Assembly: GCA_001600455.1 (NCBI GenBank)
Contig: BCKC01000006.1
Coordinates: 930,001-994,000, forward strand
Source: Endocalyx cinctus
Taxonomy: Eukaryota > Ascomycota > Sordariomycetes > Amphisphaeriales > Apiosporaceae
Direction: 5' to 3'
DNA: 64,000 nucleotides
The notes under the pieces: model-generated
What the model saw: only the letters and a program-made list of their open reading frames with translations
Told to the model about the DNA's origin: nothing
The model's database searches: none
Position numbers and translations under genes: made by a program
Shown here: positions 23,501 to 34,632 of the stretch, in pieces
How positions within the stretch are numbered: the first letter of the stretch is position 1
Layout: every line of letters starts with the position of its first letter

Positions 23501-25525
23501 TTAGAATGACGCTGTTTCCGATTTCTTTCCACCCTTTACAGGCTTGGTTCTGATGCTGCCCATAAATTCAGCCTCGAAAGGATCCATTGGCTTCGCTGGG
23601 ATCTCTGCTGCAGATTGTTGACCTTTCTTCTTCTTCTTTCTACTCGATCTAGATTTCTTCTTGTTGTCTGTACCGTGGGCATAAGGGTCCATCTTTCCTG
23701 CAAACTGAGCCTCAAAAGGATCTAGAGATTCGTCCACGTCCTTCGCTCGTTCTGGCTTCTGTGAGAGAGACTTGTTCTTCCTTGAAGGCATTTCAGCGGC
23801 GTTTCCAAAGTCAAACATTTGTGAAGAATCGTCATTCGCTGAATTCCACAATGTTGCTGTCCGAGACTTCTCTTTCTTCTGCGTCTTTGCCGCCTTTTCC
23901 GTCTTTTCCGTCTTCATGCTACTTTCTCGTGATTGTTTTCTTGATTCGATCACAAAGTCGTCGTACCATGTTTCGAGTAGAGAATTAGCTTTCTCTGTCT
24001 GCTGTGGGTATAACGCCGAGAGCGCTTGCTTCTTCCGCAAATCTTTCGACGCTGTGGTCTTATCTGCCCGGGGTGTGCGTGCGGGACGCCAATCGCGGTC
24101 TTGCTCTATGCGGCGTACATGCTCGCGAGGTGTGGGCTTTACTCGTAAGCTCGACAAGAAGTCGTGCATAGTTTTGGCATTGGGGACATCTTTGACGGGT
24201 GCCGCAGATCTCTTGGGTGTTGATCGATTAAGTCTTGGCCCCGACGATTGAGATGAGGTATTGTGAAAGCTTCGGGTTTGCTGCGTGTGGATAGCTGGGT
24301 TCAAGTTTGCTTTCGGATTCGAACTTTCGAATCGCGATTCAATGCATGGAGGCTTAGTCTGGATGTGCGTCAACTCCGCGCCTGATGTTTCGCTCATTGC
24401 ACGGCGATGGTTTTCTCTCTCTTCCAGCTCTTCGAAAGTAACAATTTTCCCAGGCTCCGTTTCCGATTGATCCACATTGGGTCGGAAATCCTGAATCAAC
24501 CCGGCCAGACGTCCGATTGCGTATCGTGCAGTAGCAATGGTGAATTGGAAGTAGTCCTGAAAACCCGCCTTATTACCCAAGGCCGTCATATAAATCTCGT
24601 TAGTGACATCCCAGCGCGCTTCGTCCCCGAACCGGTTTTCCACCCGGCGAATCTCTTTAAATACATCTCGTACATGTCTTGAAAAAAAAACCTTTTTGTG
24701 CAGAGTTATATCAGCCTTGGTGAAGATAACAGTCACTGCCAAATCCAGCGGGCAGAGGAGTTCGAGTAATTTCTTGTCTGAATCTTTTAAGCCAACTGCG
24801 GCGTCGATGAGAAGAGCAACTCCTCTAAGATTCTGTCGCTTGGCCAGATAGAGCAGGATATTTTCACCCCAAGCCTGTAGAGACCCATGCCCATAGCCAG
24901 GCATGTCAACGATGTAGAATGAGTGGTTGGGTAATCTCTCCATAGCCGGCCTCCCCCCAAGTCTCTCATTGATCTCCTCTCTCGGAAGCTCAGGGCCAAA
25001 TCCATACATATTCATCGACGTTGTCCGACCAACCTTTTTACTGGTTTTGGCAAGTGCACGAAAGCGCGCGCAGGCGTTAATCAAGGTCGATTTACCGACA
25101 TTGGCACGTCCGAGAAGGCATACTTCCGGTATGATGGTATTCTTAGGTAGTTGATAAAAGTCAGGCTGGGTGCATATTAACGATGCTAGCTGACGCTCGA
25201 ATAGATGGCTCATTTGTTCAGATGCGTCACCAGTCTCCTGAGACGGACTACCGGGTACTTGGCAATATTTTAATAATTCATCTTGACTTATAGCCATACT
25301 ACTGACTTTCTCGGTTCTTTTGGGTTCTCGGTAAGCAGCAATTTGAGCCCATGGCTTTGTTTCAAAATGTGTTCGTTTGTTTAATCGCGAGACAGTCGTG
25401 AAAAAGGAACAGGCTCGGGCAGGCGACGCATGAGTAGGCGATGCATGGTGAGGGCCATTAAATAAAAAGACACGGAAATGAGCTGGCATTCCCAGCAAAG
25501 CCCTATAATTGTTGAATGCCATCAC
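23501..25525 (-). CDS. EngB/YihA-type GTPase with long C-terminal extension
   Basis: A single exon of 674 aa. G motifs are visible: G1 GRANVGKST (139-147), G3 DMPGYG (207-212), G4 TKAD (269-272) and G5 TALG (314-317). These are the EngB signature, a ribosome-assembly GTPase that in fungi is mitochondrial. The first 60 residues lack acids and are rich in Arg, His and Ser, as expected for a mitochondrial presequence. The GTPase ends near 350. The remaining 320 residues are polar and disordered, with basic clusters and two copies of a DPFEA-x-F motif near the end, each followed by Gly and Met residues. Bacterial EngB is about 200 aa, so this version is three times longer. Alternative start: the second Met at 25522. 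Confidence 0.85.
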   Translation of the reverse strand: MMAFNNYRALLGMPAHFRVFLFNGPHHASPTHASPARACSFFTTVSRLNKRTHFETKPWAQIAAYREPKRTEKVSSMAISQDELLKYCQVPGSPSQETGDASEQMSHLFERQLASLICTQPDFYQLPKNTIIPEVCLLGRANVGKSTLINACARFRALAKTSKKVGRTTSMNMYGFGPELPREEINERLGGRPAMERLPNHSFYIVDMPGYGHGSLQAWGENILLYLAKRQNLRGVALLIDAAVGLKDSDKKLLELLCPLDLAVTVIFTKADITLHKKVFFSRHVRDVFKEIRRVENRFGDEARWDVTNEIYMTALGNKAGFQDYFQFTIATARYAIGRLAGLIQDFRPNVDQSETEPGKIVTFEELEERENHRRAMSETSGAELTHIQTKPPCIESRFESSNPKANLNPAIHTQQTRSFHNTSSQSSGPRLNRSTPKRSAAPVKDVPNAKTMHDFLSSLRVKPTPREHVRRIEQDRDWRPARTPRADKTTASKDLRKKQALSALYPQQTEKANSLLETWYDDFVIESRKQSRESSMKTEKTEKAAKTQKKEKSRTATLWNSANDDSSQMFDFGNAAEMPSRKNKSLSQKPERAKDVDESLDPFEAQFAGKMDPYAHGTDNKKKSRSSRKKKKKGQQSAAEIPAKPMDPFEAEFMGSIRTKPVKGGKKSETASF

Positions 25526-26139
25526 GCTATAGCATATACAACAGTAGGGAAATCAAATTATAAAACAAGAAAGAACATGGTTAGAAATGGGTGGAGGAAT
25601 ACAATAGTATTCGTTATCACAAAAGACAGACGCAATAAATATAGATATGATAGAAGCCGAATAGCTAAGACTTGCAAATATTTGAAGATTTTTTTTTTTT
25701 TTTTTTTTTTTTATCCTTATCAGCTTAGCTTAGCCCACTATACTTATACTTATCTTTTCTCATCTCTTGGTCCTTATCGCTTATCATCCTTAACTTATCA
25801 TTTATCAATCGATCCACCTATTAGACATGGGATGATCGGAAACTACCAGGCTGCCAGGTAGCTATTTAGTACCTATGGCTGCTAGGCTGCTAGGTAGTAT
25901 ATTAATATATATAGGATATATCCATGGATACTGTGTATATATAATTTCGTATCTTTGTCAAGTTGTAAGTAAACCCATCGACTACATCTCTTCATCTCAG
26001 TATTCTTAGCTCAAACCTTTCGATTCTTCGAAGTTTTTCAAGACTAAGTCTGTTTTTCGTGGGTACTTTAGAACTTGACCGTCTTGACAAAGAATTATTC
26101 TATATTTTAACAGCTCTGTCCAGTATACCTAGAGACACA
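25526..26139. other. intergenic region between divergent EngB and Fmc1 genes
   Basis: About 610 bp holding a 24 bp T tract (25689-25712), pyrimidine-rich DNA, and a cluster of CTAGGTA/CAGGTAG motifs at about 25846-25900. Two genes for mitochondrial proteins diverge from it, so it may be a shared promoter. The reading frame runs open upstream of the fmc1 ATG without extra conserved sequence. Confidence 0.5.
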
Positions 26140-26451
26140 ATGTCAGCTCCGGTCCAATTAAGGTCATTATACCGATCATTATTACGAGAGCTTCCTCCAA
26201 GACCCCTCTCGGCTCCTACTAGCAGATCTCCTCTCCATCATAAATTACGACAGAGCTTTTCCAAAGAACCGTCTCACCAAGATGCCGTTGCTCAAGCTGA
26301 TCAACTAGTACAATACATAAAAGCCCAGCGACAATACACAATATTACTCGAGCGGTACAACCCGGGGATGAATATGGATGAAGAAGAGCGCGTTAGATTG
26401 ACAGCCAGAAGAGTAGGGATGGATCTACCAGTTGAATATGATGGGAAGTAA
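26140..26451 (+). CDS. fmc1: mitochondrial ATP synthase assembly factor Fmc1
   Basis: A single exon of 103 aa. The N-terminus has an LYR-like element (LRSLYRSLLREL) and the C-terminus has the conserved Fmc1 block QREYxxLLERYNPG...RVRLTARRVGMDLP (here QRQYTILLERYNPGMNM). In yeast Fmc1 is a matrix protein that stabilises Atp12 and helps assemble the F1 part of ATP synthase at high temperature. The ATG at 26140 is the first in a good context; upstream in-frame sequence exists but no upstream ATG was seen. Confidence 0.87.
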   Translation: MSAPVQLRSLYRSLLRELPPRPLSAPTSRSPLHHKLRQSFSKEPSHQDAVAQADQLVQYIKAQRQYTILLERYNPGMNMDEEERVRLTARRVGMDLPVEYDGK

Positions 26452-27718
26452 GATCGAGGAAACCAATCATCCCGGCAGCCCCGGTTGACGTTGTTAGGTG
26501 GTTCCTTAGCTACTTAGGCGTCCTCCAGTTCTCTCCTAGTCATGTTCACGTATCAAAATTGAGTACAGAGTAGCTTGTAAGTTATGGGAAGAAATTTAAC
26601 GAAAAAGATACCAAGTTCAGGAGAATGGTAATTATCTGTCCGAGGTAGAAGAAGATGTTGAATTGTATACTTTTAGATACGGTGTAAATATGGGCAGACA
26701 GGATGGATAATGTTCTCTTTTTCCCCGATATAATAAGAACCACCATCTAAACTTTCATCATCCTATTATTCAAGAGCAGTACAAATATGTTATTCCATAA
26801 GCTAACAATGTACGTTCTTCTTAGGATCGTGTCAGCCTGTATTGAAGCTCTATTAATTATCCCCTCATTTCCATCAACAGTTCTATCGAGAGCAATCGAA
26901 TAATCATCCAAACCCCACTTCAGATACTATTTTTCGTAATTACTATCATATATATGTATGTATGTGTATATATATGTATATATAGATTGAGTATCGTACA
27001 TCTTATTCCGGTCTGTTTAACATATGGATATATGTGATGCTTGCGTAATTAAGTACCGTTGTTCGCTCCAATTTCCCACCGGCTGGAGTTTGATGCAAAA
27101 GCGTGAGAACAACTATTTATCACCCGAGCTGCGCTTCTCTCGCTTTGCCCAACTAAAGAATTGTTCTATCAAGCGTTCCACGGAGAACATTTTGAGTTTT
27201 TACTTGTTTTTAATATATTCGGTGTTGATAACTTTCTGAATATCATCATAAAAGGTGTTGGTTTATAGAAAGCCTATTACATACATAGTGTAAGGATTGC
27301 TCAGTTATATTATATGACAAGAAAACAAAGAACTTGAGTTGCGTTTTTTTTCCGGTTTTTATATTTATTCGCAAGCAGTTAGCAATATCTTTAGAATGTT
27401 GATATAATATCATTACGTGCTTTATCATTCATTGTTCTTCATTTTTCTTTTTGTTCTTTAGTAAATAATTAGGTATAATATGTCCTTTCTCCATGTCATC
27501 CATTCATTTTCCTCAGAGAAGCTAGATTTATAAATTGTTCATTAGATTTCTGTTAATCGTAATCTCCATAGTCGATTGAATTCTTATTCCAGACATGTTT
27601 TGTATTTTTCCTAATCAAGGTCTAACTATATACCCATTCGCATGAACAGCCAACTACCTGATTATAGCTGAAATTCTAAAATAAATGTTAATATTAATGT
27701 GTCTGCCCTCCCCCCCAA

Positions 27719-27736
27719 CACACACACACACACACA
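27719..27736. repeat. CA dinucleotide microsatellite
   Basis: Nine CA units preceded by a C run. Confidence 0.9.
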
Positions 27737-28570
27737 TCTTTGAGATGCCTCTTCTTCAATAGGAAATTGTGAGTCTCCTCGGGTCTTATAGTAAACCTCG
27801 CTTCTGTTTGTTTAAAAGAGTCTAGCAATACTTTACGCAAATATCGGGCTTGATGTAACCCCTGAGAAGCAGGAGTCAAGAGTTAAGAGTTATGATTATG
27901 GTTATTATAATGTTGAAGAAATTTAATCACGGTATCTTTACCATCTCCAGCTCAGATCTGCCTTGAGTCCTGAATAACAAGCTTCTAGATAGGAGAGAAA
28001 ACTCTCGATAACTTATACTGTTTCAATTCGAACAGGCTTACTGGAATGGAGAATTGTTGTCAGAACTTCGATGTAACAGCCGCTTACCCTGATTCCCATA
28101 TATTTATCCTGCATATACTATTCAAATCTCAACTCTAATTAAACCAAATTTATTCAGTAGTTACAACAGATGATTATTACACCCGAAAGTTGCCTCTAAC
28201 AATTTCCTTCGCCGTGCATGATCTTGAGCCGGTGCCGCTTGAACCTGAGGCCGGTGAGTCTTAGGTGAGCTTTATAAAACGCCCAGCTGCTTACCGTTGT
28301 TTACAACACGATCAACTAGCTAAGAGGTAGTATATATGATGTTACTGGAAGCATACTCCACCTTGATATTATACTCGATCTTTCTGAACTAATTAACTAT
28401 GGCAGCTGTGAATCCAATTAGTGTCCTCAAGAGCAAGAGAAAAAAAATCTCCTATCGGTACCAAGATTCTGAAGTGAAATATTGGAATAATTAGTTTTAT
28501 AATGCCGCTCTTTCAGGTTATCACTTTACTACTGACTAAATATAGGAAACGCTTTGTTTCAAACAAAGGA

Positions 28571-28666
28571 TTGACGGATAAAAAACTTCTAATACTTGTT
28601 CATTGTTCCATACTATGGTTCAATTGGGAAATTGAACAATAACATTGTTCTCTTTTCAGCCGTCAA
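28571..28666. repeat. 96 bp element with nested inverted repeats
   Basis: TTGACGG at 28571-28577 is matched by CCGTCAA at 28660-28666. Inside lies a second hairpin (GTTCAATT against AATTGAAC, about 28619-28637) and inverted ATTGTTC/GAACAAT words. The layout could be a small decayed MITE or a structured RNA, and it is too short to decide. Confidence 0.4.
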
Positions 28667-28897
28667 ATGCTGCGACTTGGCTCTTGAGCGAAGCCATTGA
28701 AGGCGAAACATAATTAAGCCACCAACCAGCCGATCCTCGAAACCTCAATGTAACCGCCAAAGTTATAGAATTTATTAGAACCTTCTTAAGATATACGTCC
28801 TTGCATTAGCCGACGGTTTGTCGAATAAGTATTCCGTCAAGCTATATATTATTGGATTCATCTGCAAGAGCTCCAGAAGAAACAACCACATCTTTCA

Positions 28898-29638
28898 ATG
28901 GCAGGTTACTTTGCAACCGATTCATTATTGGAGAATCTTGTTGATAATTCTAATAATCATAACATTACAAGCCGAAAAGATTGGATATTATCGTGCTGTT
29001 CTCTAATGCTGGATTGCAAGCAGCTCGCAGGACAGAATATCGACCACGATGACACTACGGCAATGCTAATGCACTTAGTGGACAGCCTCTCAACCATTCT
29101 CACTCGGGAAGAATGGAACGGAAGCGTTCTGCCTAAGATTCGGGAAGTTTACGGGTTGAGAGCGGTAATGGAAGTTACCTATGCTGCCATGTACGTCGAT
29201 TTTCGAGACGAAGATGTTCAGAGAAGCGTATGGTATAAGGCTCATGCTCTTCTTGGTCAGATCAAAGACCTCCCTATAAACTGTTTAGAATCTAATATTC
29301 TAGCAGGGAAAATAGAAGATATAGGCGTAAAAACAAGCGCGTTGAACTTTCTCGATGATCAGTTTCAACGCGCCAATGCCAAAACTACACCAACAGATGA
29401 AACTATGACCCACCAGTTCGTAAGTGCGAAAACAAAGCTTCTAAGGTTCGTCGAGGAGACTCAATTATCTATCCAGCTCGAGTGCCAGCTGATATATAAT
29501 AGAGTTCTTCAACTTGGAGACATTTCCAATGAACAAGAACAGAGAGAGGAAATCGAAGACATGCATACGGCGATCTCCCGCGCCGAAGCGAGTTGCGAGA
29601 AGGTTAGAAAGCTGGTACTTGACCTTACTCTCTTTTAA
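28898..29638 (+). CDS. hypothetical alpha-helical protein
   Basis: A single exon of 246 aa, with ATG in the context CAATGG. It has no signal peptide or membrane span. The whole chain looks helical, with acidic and hydrophobic residues alternating, and the C-terminal 80 residues (from about FVSAKTKLLRFVEE to the end) could form a coiled coil. No domain is recognised. It stands alone between AT-rich gaps and has clearly higher codon regularity than the surroundings. Confidence 0.6.
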   Translation: MAGYFATDSLLENLVDNSNNHNITSRKDWILSCCSLMLDCKQLAGQNIDHDDTTAMLMHLVDSLSTILTREEWNGSVLPKIREVYGLRAVMEVTYAAMYVDFRDEDVQRSVWYKAHALLGQIKDLPINCLESNILAGKIEDIGVKTSALNFLDDQFQRANAKTTPTDETMTHQFVSAKTKLLRFVEETQLSIQLECQLIYNRVLQLGDISNEQEQREEIEDMHTAISRAEASCEKVRKLVLDLTLF

Positions 29639-30108
29639 ATGACTTCGCTAACAGCTGTTCTGGAATGAAGAGACGAATTGCCCATATGTATGCTTTAAGA
29701 ATATAATAATGAGATCCTCTAACATTGAGGGATGAAGACAACAAAAATACCCGATTATTTAGTTACGGTTTTCTATGGATAATTTGCGGCTTCTCAATTT
29801 TTAATACTTCTCTGTAAATACCTACTCAAATTTTATGATAACTTGTGAAGGAAATTCATATGAAAATCAAATGATAGAGCTGTTAATTGCACATCTTCGT
29901 CATTGTCCATAGCCTTGTGATAAAACTCTAAGTACTAATTATCCCCAGCTAATTAATTAATAGGTCTGCAAAAAGACAACCCTGACCATTTCTGTTTCCG
30001 AAGTTACTTAGTTACTAATAACGACCCCTAGTCGATATGTTAGTTATTTGACTAGAATAATGTGAAAATTGATAAGGTTCAATCATTGCATTTTTGCTCT
30101 GTTGATGA
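29639..30108. other. intergenic region
   Basis: About 470 bp between the 3' ends of two convergent genes. AT-rich, no gene seen. Confidence 0.55.
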
Positions 30109-33100
30109 TCACTCCAAGCTCCAGCCACCTGTCTTACGCATAGTTGCAAACCAGTCTTTTACATAGGGAACATTCACATGCGCACCATACGGATCTTCAG
30201 CCCACTGGGGCGTTGGTGGCGGTAGTCCCGTCTCCTCGAAACAACGCTCCCGTAACTCTTCCAAGGTACCACCCCTATCGTACAGCTGGCGCGGCTTTGA
30301 CTGACCCTCAGCAAGCATACGTGCTCGGAGCGCATTTGTCTCCTCTTCTTTGACAGTATACGTCTCAGCATCAACGATGACACCATAATTCTCAGCTGCG
30401 CCTTGGATCGTGACCAATCGTTTATGTACTTCAAGTGCGACTTTGCTCGCTGGTCGAGTTAGCGGATCTCCGAGGCCACCACCACCCCAGGTGATCCACT
30501 CCAACACATCTCCGGGATAAACCCTAATGTGGTCACACTTGCTTGGGAGGACAGTACTTGAAGCATTGGACCCTCGAGAATGGTGGTGCAAGACTTTCTT
30601 GGATCGATTCCCAGGCTTGCCGCCGTCAATGCCCCATGGCTTAGTAAACCAACGGTCATCATGCAGGCTGAATTCGCCTCGGGCCAGGAATCGATACAGC
30701 GTGCGCTGGGCATTACCTCCACGGTAATAACCCGCCCCTCCGGTATCTGCCATTGCTTCGTTGACCTCGAGACGCAAGGGGAAATTGAGCTCGATGTTTT
30801 CTGTAGGAACAGATTTGATTGCAGGGAATAGGCAATGGCAGTCCGGCTTAAACTACTTGTTAATCGACTTCCTAAACTCTTTTCTTCTTTTGCTTTAGGG
30901 GATAAACTTACACCGTCTCCAGCAGGTCGAGCAGGAACTCCTCCAAAGCCAATTTGATACAATTGATACCATTCGCCGTTCTCCTTCCACCCAGAATAGA
31001 AGAAGTGAGGGCTATCAGAAAAGCCGGCGGCGGCCCGATACGCCGGATTACGCTGGCCCATGATAGCCTGGACAATATCCATTACCCGACCTAATAGATG
31101 AGTGCGGCAAGATACGGCAGCGGGGCGCACGGGGTTAATTATAGAGCCATGAGGGATCACAACCTCTATATACTCGTGGAAGCCATCGTTGACAACACAC
31201 TGAGGGTCGAACACAGCTAGGAGATAATATCCGACGAACATCTTGAACATAGTCGGCGACAGCATGTAGTTTATCGACCGCTCGCTCTGAGCGCTAGTTC
31301 CGTCCCAATCGAAGATAAGCTTTCCGTCCTTCTTAACCATGCTACATTTCACCGCGTATGGACCAACACCCGCTCCGTCATCATCAACAAAATCGGTGAA
31401 TATGCTTGGCTCGGTCGAAAATTGGGAGTCGATGATCTTGGCCACGGCGGTCTTGTTTCTCCTAAGTAGTTCGTCGCATGCAGCCTCGTAAACACTTCAT
31501 TTCTCCGTTAACAAACTGCCGTAAATCAACTTATTGGAAGATACTCACAGTGGGCCGAACCGGTCATTCAGCTCGCAGATACGAGTCGCTGCAACTCGGC
31601 AAGCCGCGACGAGTGCTGTTAAGTCACTACGATACCACTCGGGCTGTCGGGAGTTACGACAGAATACGTCGACTAGATCAGTATTAAGAACCCCCTTTCT
31701 GTATAGCTTCACCACGGGGATTTGAACACCATCCTCGAATATCGTGTTAGACTCGATAGACATGCTGCCTGGCACTTTACCACCCACGTCGGTTAAATGA
31801 CCAAAATTAGCGGCCCAACCCGCGATTTTATGGTCATAGAATATAGGTAAGAGTACGATAACGTCATTTAAGTGAGTCACGGCACCGCCTACCTGATACA
31901 CGTCGTTAGTAACAAACACATCACCTTCCTCGATAGTCCCCTCGGCTTCCTTCCACATCGAGAGGAAGGCTGCGATAAAACTGCCGAATTGGCCAACAAG
32001 CATTTGGCCTCTGCAATTAGTGATTACATTAAACTCGTCCTGTTGTTCTCGGATGGCCGGAGACATGGAGCAGCGTAGCATGAGCGAGTCCATCTCGCCT
32101 CGAATAGAAGCCAAGGTAGAAGCAACTAAAGTTGGTATCAGAGGAGACTTTTCAACGAACTGAGCGGCCGATTCGAGAGTTCTGTGAGAAGATGCAGAAG
32201 CTTGCGATGTATCGCCTCCTTCGCAGGGGTTGATGAGAAGGTTTCCTATATGGTCTATTTCACCCATGTATCCAGGCAGGATGAGCGCATTCGAGTCCAT
32301 CTCGGTAACGATGCAAGGACCAAGTATGCGGCTGTATTTGGGAAGTTTCGAACGATCCCAGAAGACAGCTTCGACTAGCTTGCCATTGACCACAATTGCT
32401 TTACGCTGCATGATTGCTGACTCTGGCGGTTCCACCATGGGAATTTCGGTTTCACCCTGTGAAGGACGAGGAACCTCATTTAGCTTTACATCCATTCCAA
32501 TAACGCCCAATCGAACGATTTCTAGCTCGTAATCTGGGAGAGAGTAACGGAAAGCTTTCTCATGCGTACTATTGAACTTGGTAGCGAGGCTTTCACGTAA
32601 TGTAGCCTCGGAAATCAATTCGTTATCGTCGAAGGCAACGGTAAGAGTCAAATCTTGCCCCTTATATCGAAGATCACATTCGTAAGATAGACCTAGAATC
32701 CCGTCGCTTCCTTCAAAAGCGCTCAGCATCCTTGACTTGCACTGCTCTTCGAGTTCTTGAAGTTTGGCCTTGAGCGAGTTTATATCGATATTTTTGAGCG
32801 AATAAATATACGAAGCAGACTGTTCGTGTCTAAGCTTCGTTGTCATGTCTCCCTGCGCACAGAGAATTCCAGGCGAAGGGGGAATGATTACGGGCCAAGC
32901 CCCCAAAAGTTTGCCCACTGCATTTGCGTGCAATGGACCGGCTCCCCCAAAGGCTACGAGGGCGAAATCCCTAGGATCGTGTCCTTGTTCAATAGACACC
33001 AACCTCACGGCACCGTACATGCTCTCATTCACGAGATCAATAATGCCCTGTGCGACTTCGTCAACCGTCGTGTCTTTTCCCATTTGGTCCGCGAGTTCCT

Positions 33101-34632
33101 GAATAGCTCGACTGGCGGCTTCAACATCAAGATGGAAGTCTCCACCGAGGAGCGAGGTGGGAAGGTAGCCCAGGTGTAAGTTTGCATCTGTGACGGTAGG
33201 CAGCTTACCACCCTTCCCATAGCAAGCTGGGCCTGGGGCAGCCCCAGCACTTTCCGGTCCCACTCGCATAGTTGAGGTTAATTCGACGAATTTTGCTATA
33301 GATCCACCTCCGGCACCCACGGTCCTAACATCTACCGAGGGCGCACGTACGGTTAGCCTGTCGATGACCGTCTCACGGCGAAGTGCAGCCATGGAGTTCA
33401 CAATGACAGCGCAATCTGTTGACGTCCCGCCCATATCTAAAGTGATGAGGTTCTTGTATTTTGTCCTCTTAGCAACAACATCAATCACTCCTTGGACACC
33501 ACCGGCTGGACCAGACCTAGTCATTTCTTCTTAGTAACAAGGAACTAATCATTTGAAGTGTGTTTGTTCCTTACATTAACAAATTAACAGGTAGCTCTTG
33601 AGCGAGATCGATGCTAGCCAGCCCACCATCGCTTTTCAATATTCGAAGAGTGTCTGTATCTGGTGCTAAGAGTTTACTCAGGCCAGATAGATACTTCTTA
33701 ATGACCGGTCGAACGACAGCATTGGTCGAAGCGGTAACGGTCCTTTCGTATTCGCCGAGTTCTGGTAAAACAGCAGCGGAGCAGATGACCTCGACATCGG
33801 GACCAAGCTCCTCCTGGACAACTTGCGCCACTACTCGTTCATTATGATCGTTTTTGTAGGAGTTTAATAGACTAATGGTCACCGCCTCGGGGCCTTGACG
33901 TTTCAGATCAGCTAAGTCTCGACGGAGAGTGGAGATGTCGACTTCGGTAACAACGACACCATCGACGCCAACTCTCTCTACACACTGAACCGTTCTTTCC
34001 AGTGGCACAACAGGCTCGGGGGCTTGGAAATTGATCCATGCACCAAGACCACCGGGAATTTGAGATCTCCGTACCGCTAGTCTAGTACGAAAAGGTATCA
34101 CATGTTAATAAATCTTAAAATTCCGGAATATGCTAAGCAAACCTCCGTGAGATCATGGCAAAGGGTAACGATATAGAATACTTTTCAGTTTTAAGAAAAC
34201 TTCCATAGATAGGAAAATAAGTCATAAACATGAAAGGGTTTCGGTACTCACATGTCCTTATGACCCGCAGTAACTATTAATCCCGTCTTCGCTCCTTTAC
34301 CCTCTAGAATAGCATTGGTTGCCACGGTCGTTCCATGGTGAATAAAGCAGAACCGGCCATCCCAGCCGGAGTTCTGCTTTAAGGTGGCGCGGACTTTGTC
34401 GATACCCGCCTTCACGCCGATGCTCTGGTCATGAGGTGTGGACGGAGTCTTGGCCCGGACGATGTGACCCGTTGGTGTGGTTACACAGACATCGGTGAAA
34501 GTACCCTACGGAGACTTGGGTTAGTATATAAGAAGAGACAGGGCCCTTTGATCAAGGGAAGTGAAACTTTACCCCGACGTCGACACCTAATATGTAGTCC
34601 TCAGGTACTACTCTTTCCGTTATGGAGCCCAT
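30109..34632 (-). CDS. 5-oxoprolinase / hydantoinase (fused HyuA-HyuB)
   Basis: Minus-strand exons are 34632-34573, 34505-34252, 34081-33575, 33516-31549, 31494-30912 and 30846-30109; the frame stays open through all and gives about 1369 aa, the normal size for fungal fused oxoprolinases. The N-terminal HyuA part has the ATP-site starts VDVGGTFTDV and HHGTTVATNAILE, then SGPAGGV, LDMGGTSTD and VGAGGGSIA. The HyuB part starts near residue 730 and includes EQQDEFNVITNCRGQML and GGGGLGDP. The family couples ATP hydrolysis to opening of 5-oxoproline, hydantoins or N-methylhydantoin; which one is used here cannot be read. The last intron has two possible acceptors 6 bp apart (exon 6 start 30846 or 30852). 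It is the right-hand gene set's first member and lies in the same orientation as the permease. Confidence 0.88.

Larger units (their letters stand above)
26452..28897. other. AT-rich intergenic region
   Basis: About 2.4 kb with TATG/TATA microsatellite sequence (26950-26986), a CA repeat and a nested inverted repeat (separate entries). Short open frames show no codon bias or domains. No gene is supported. Confidence 0.5.

Noticed and set aside
26059..26139. Upstream extension of the fmc1 frame
   Set aside because: No ATG is present in it and Fmc1 homologues start at the downstream Met.
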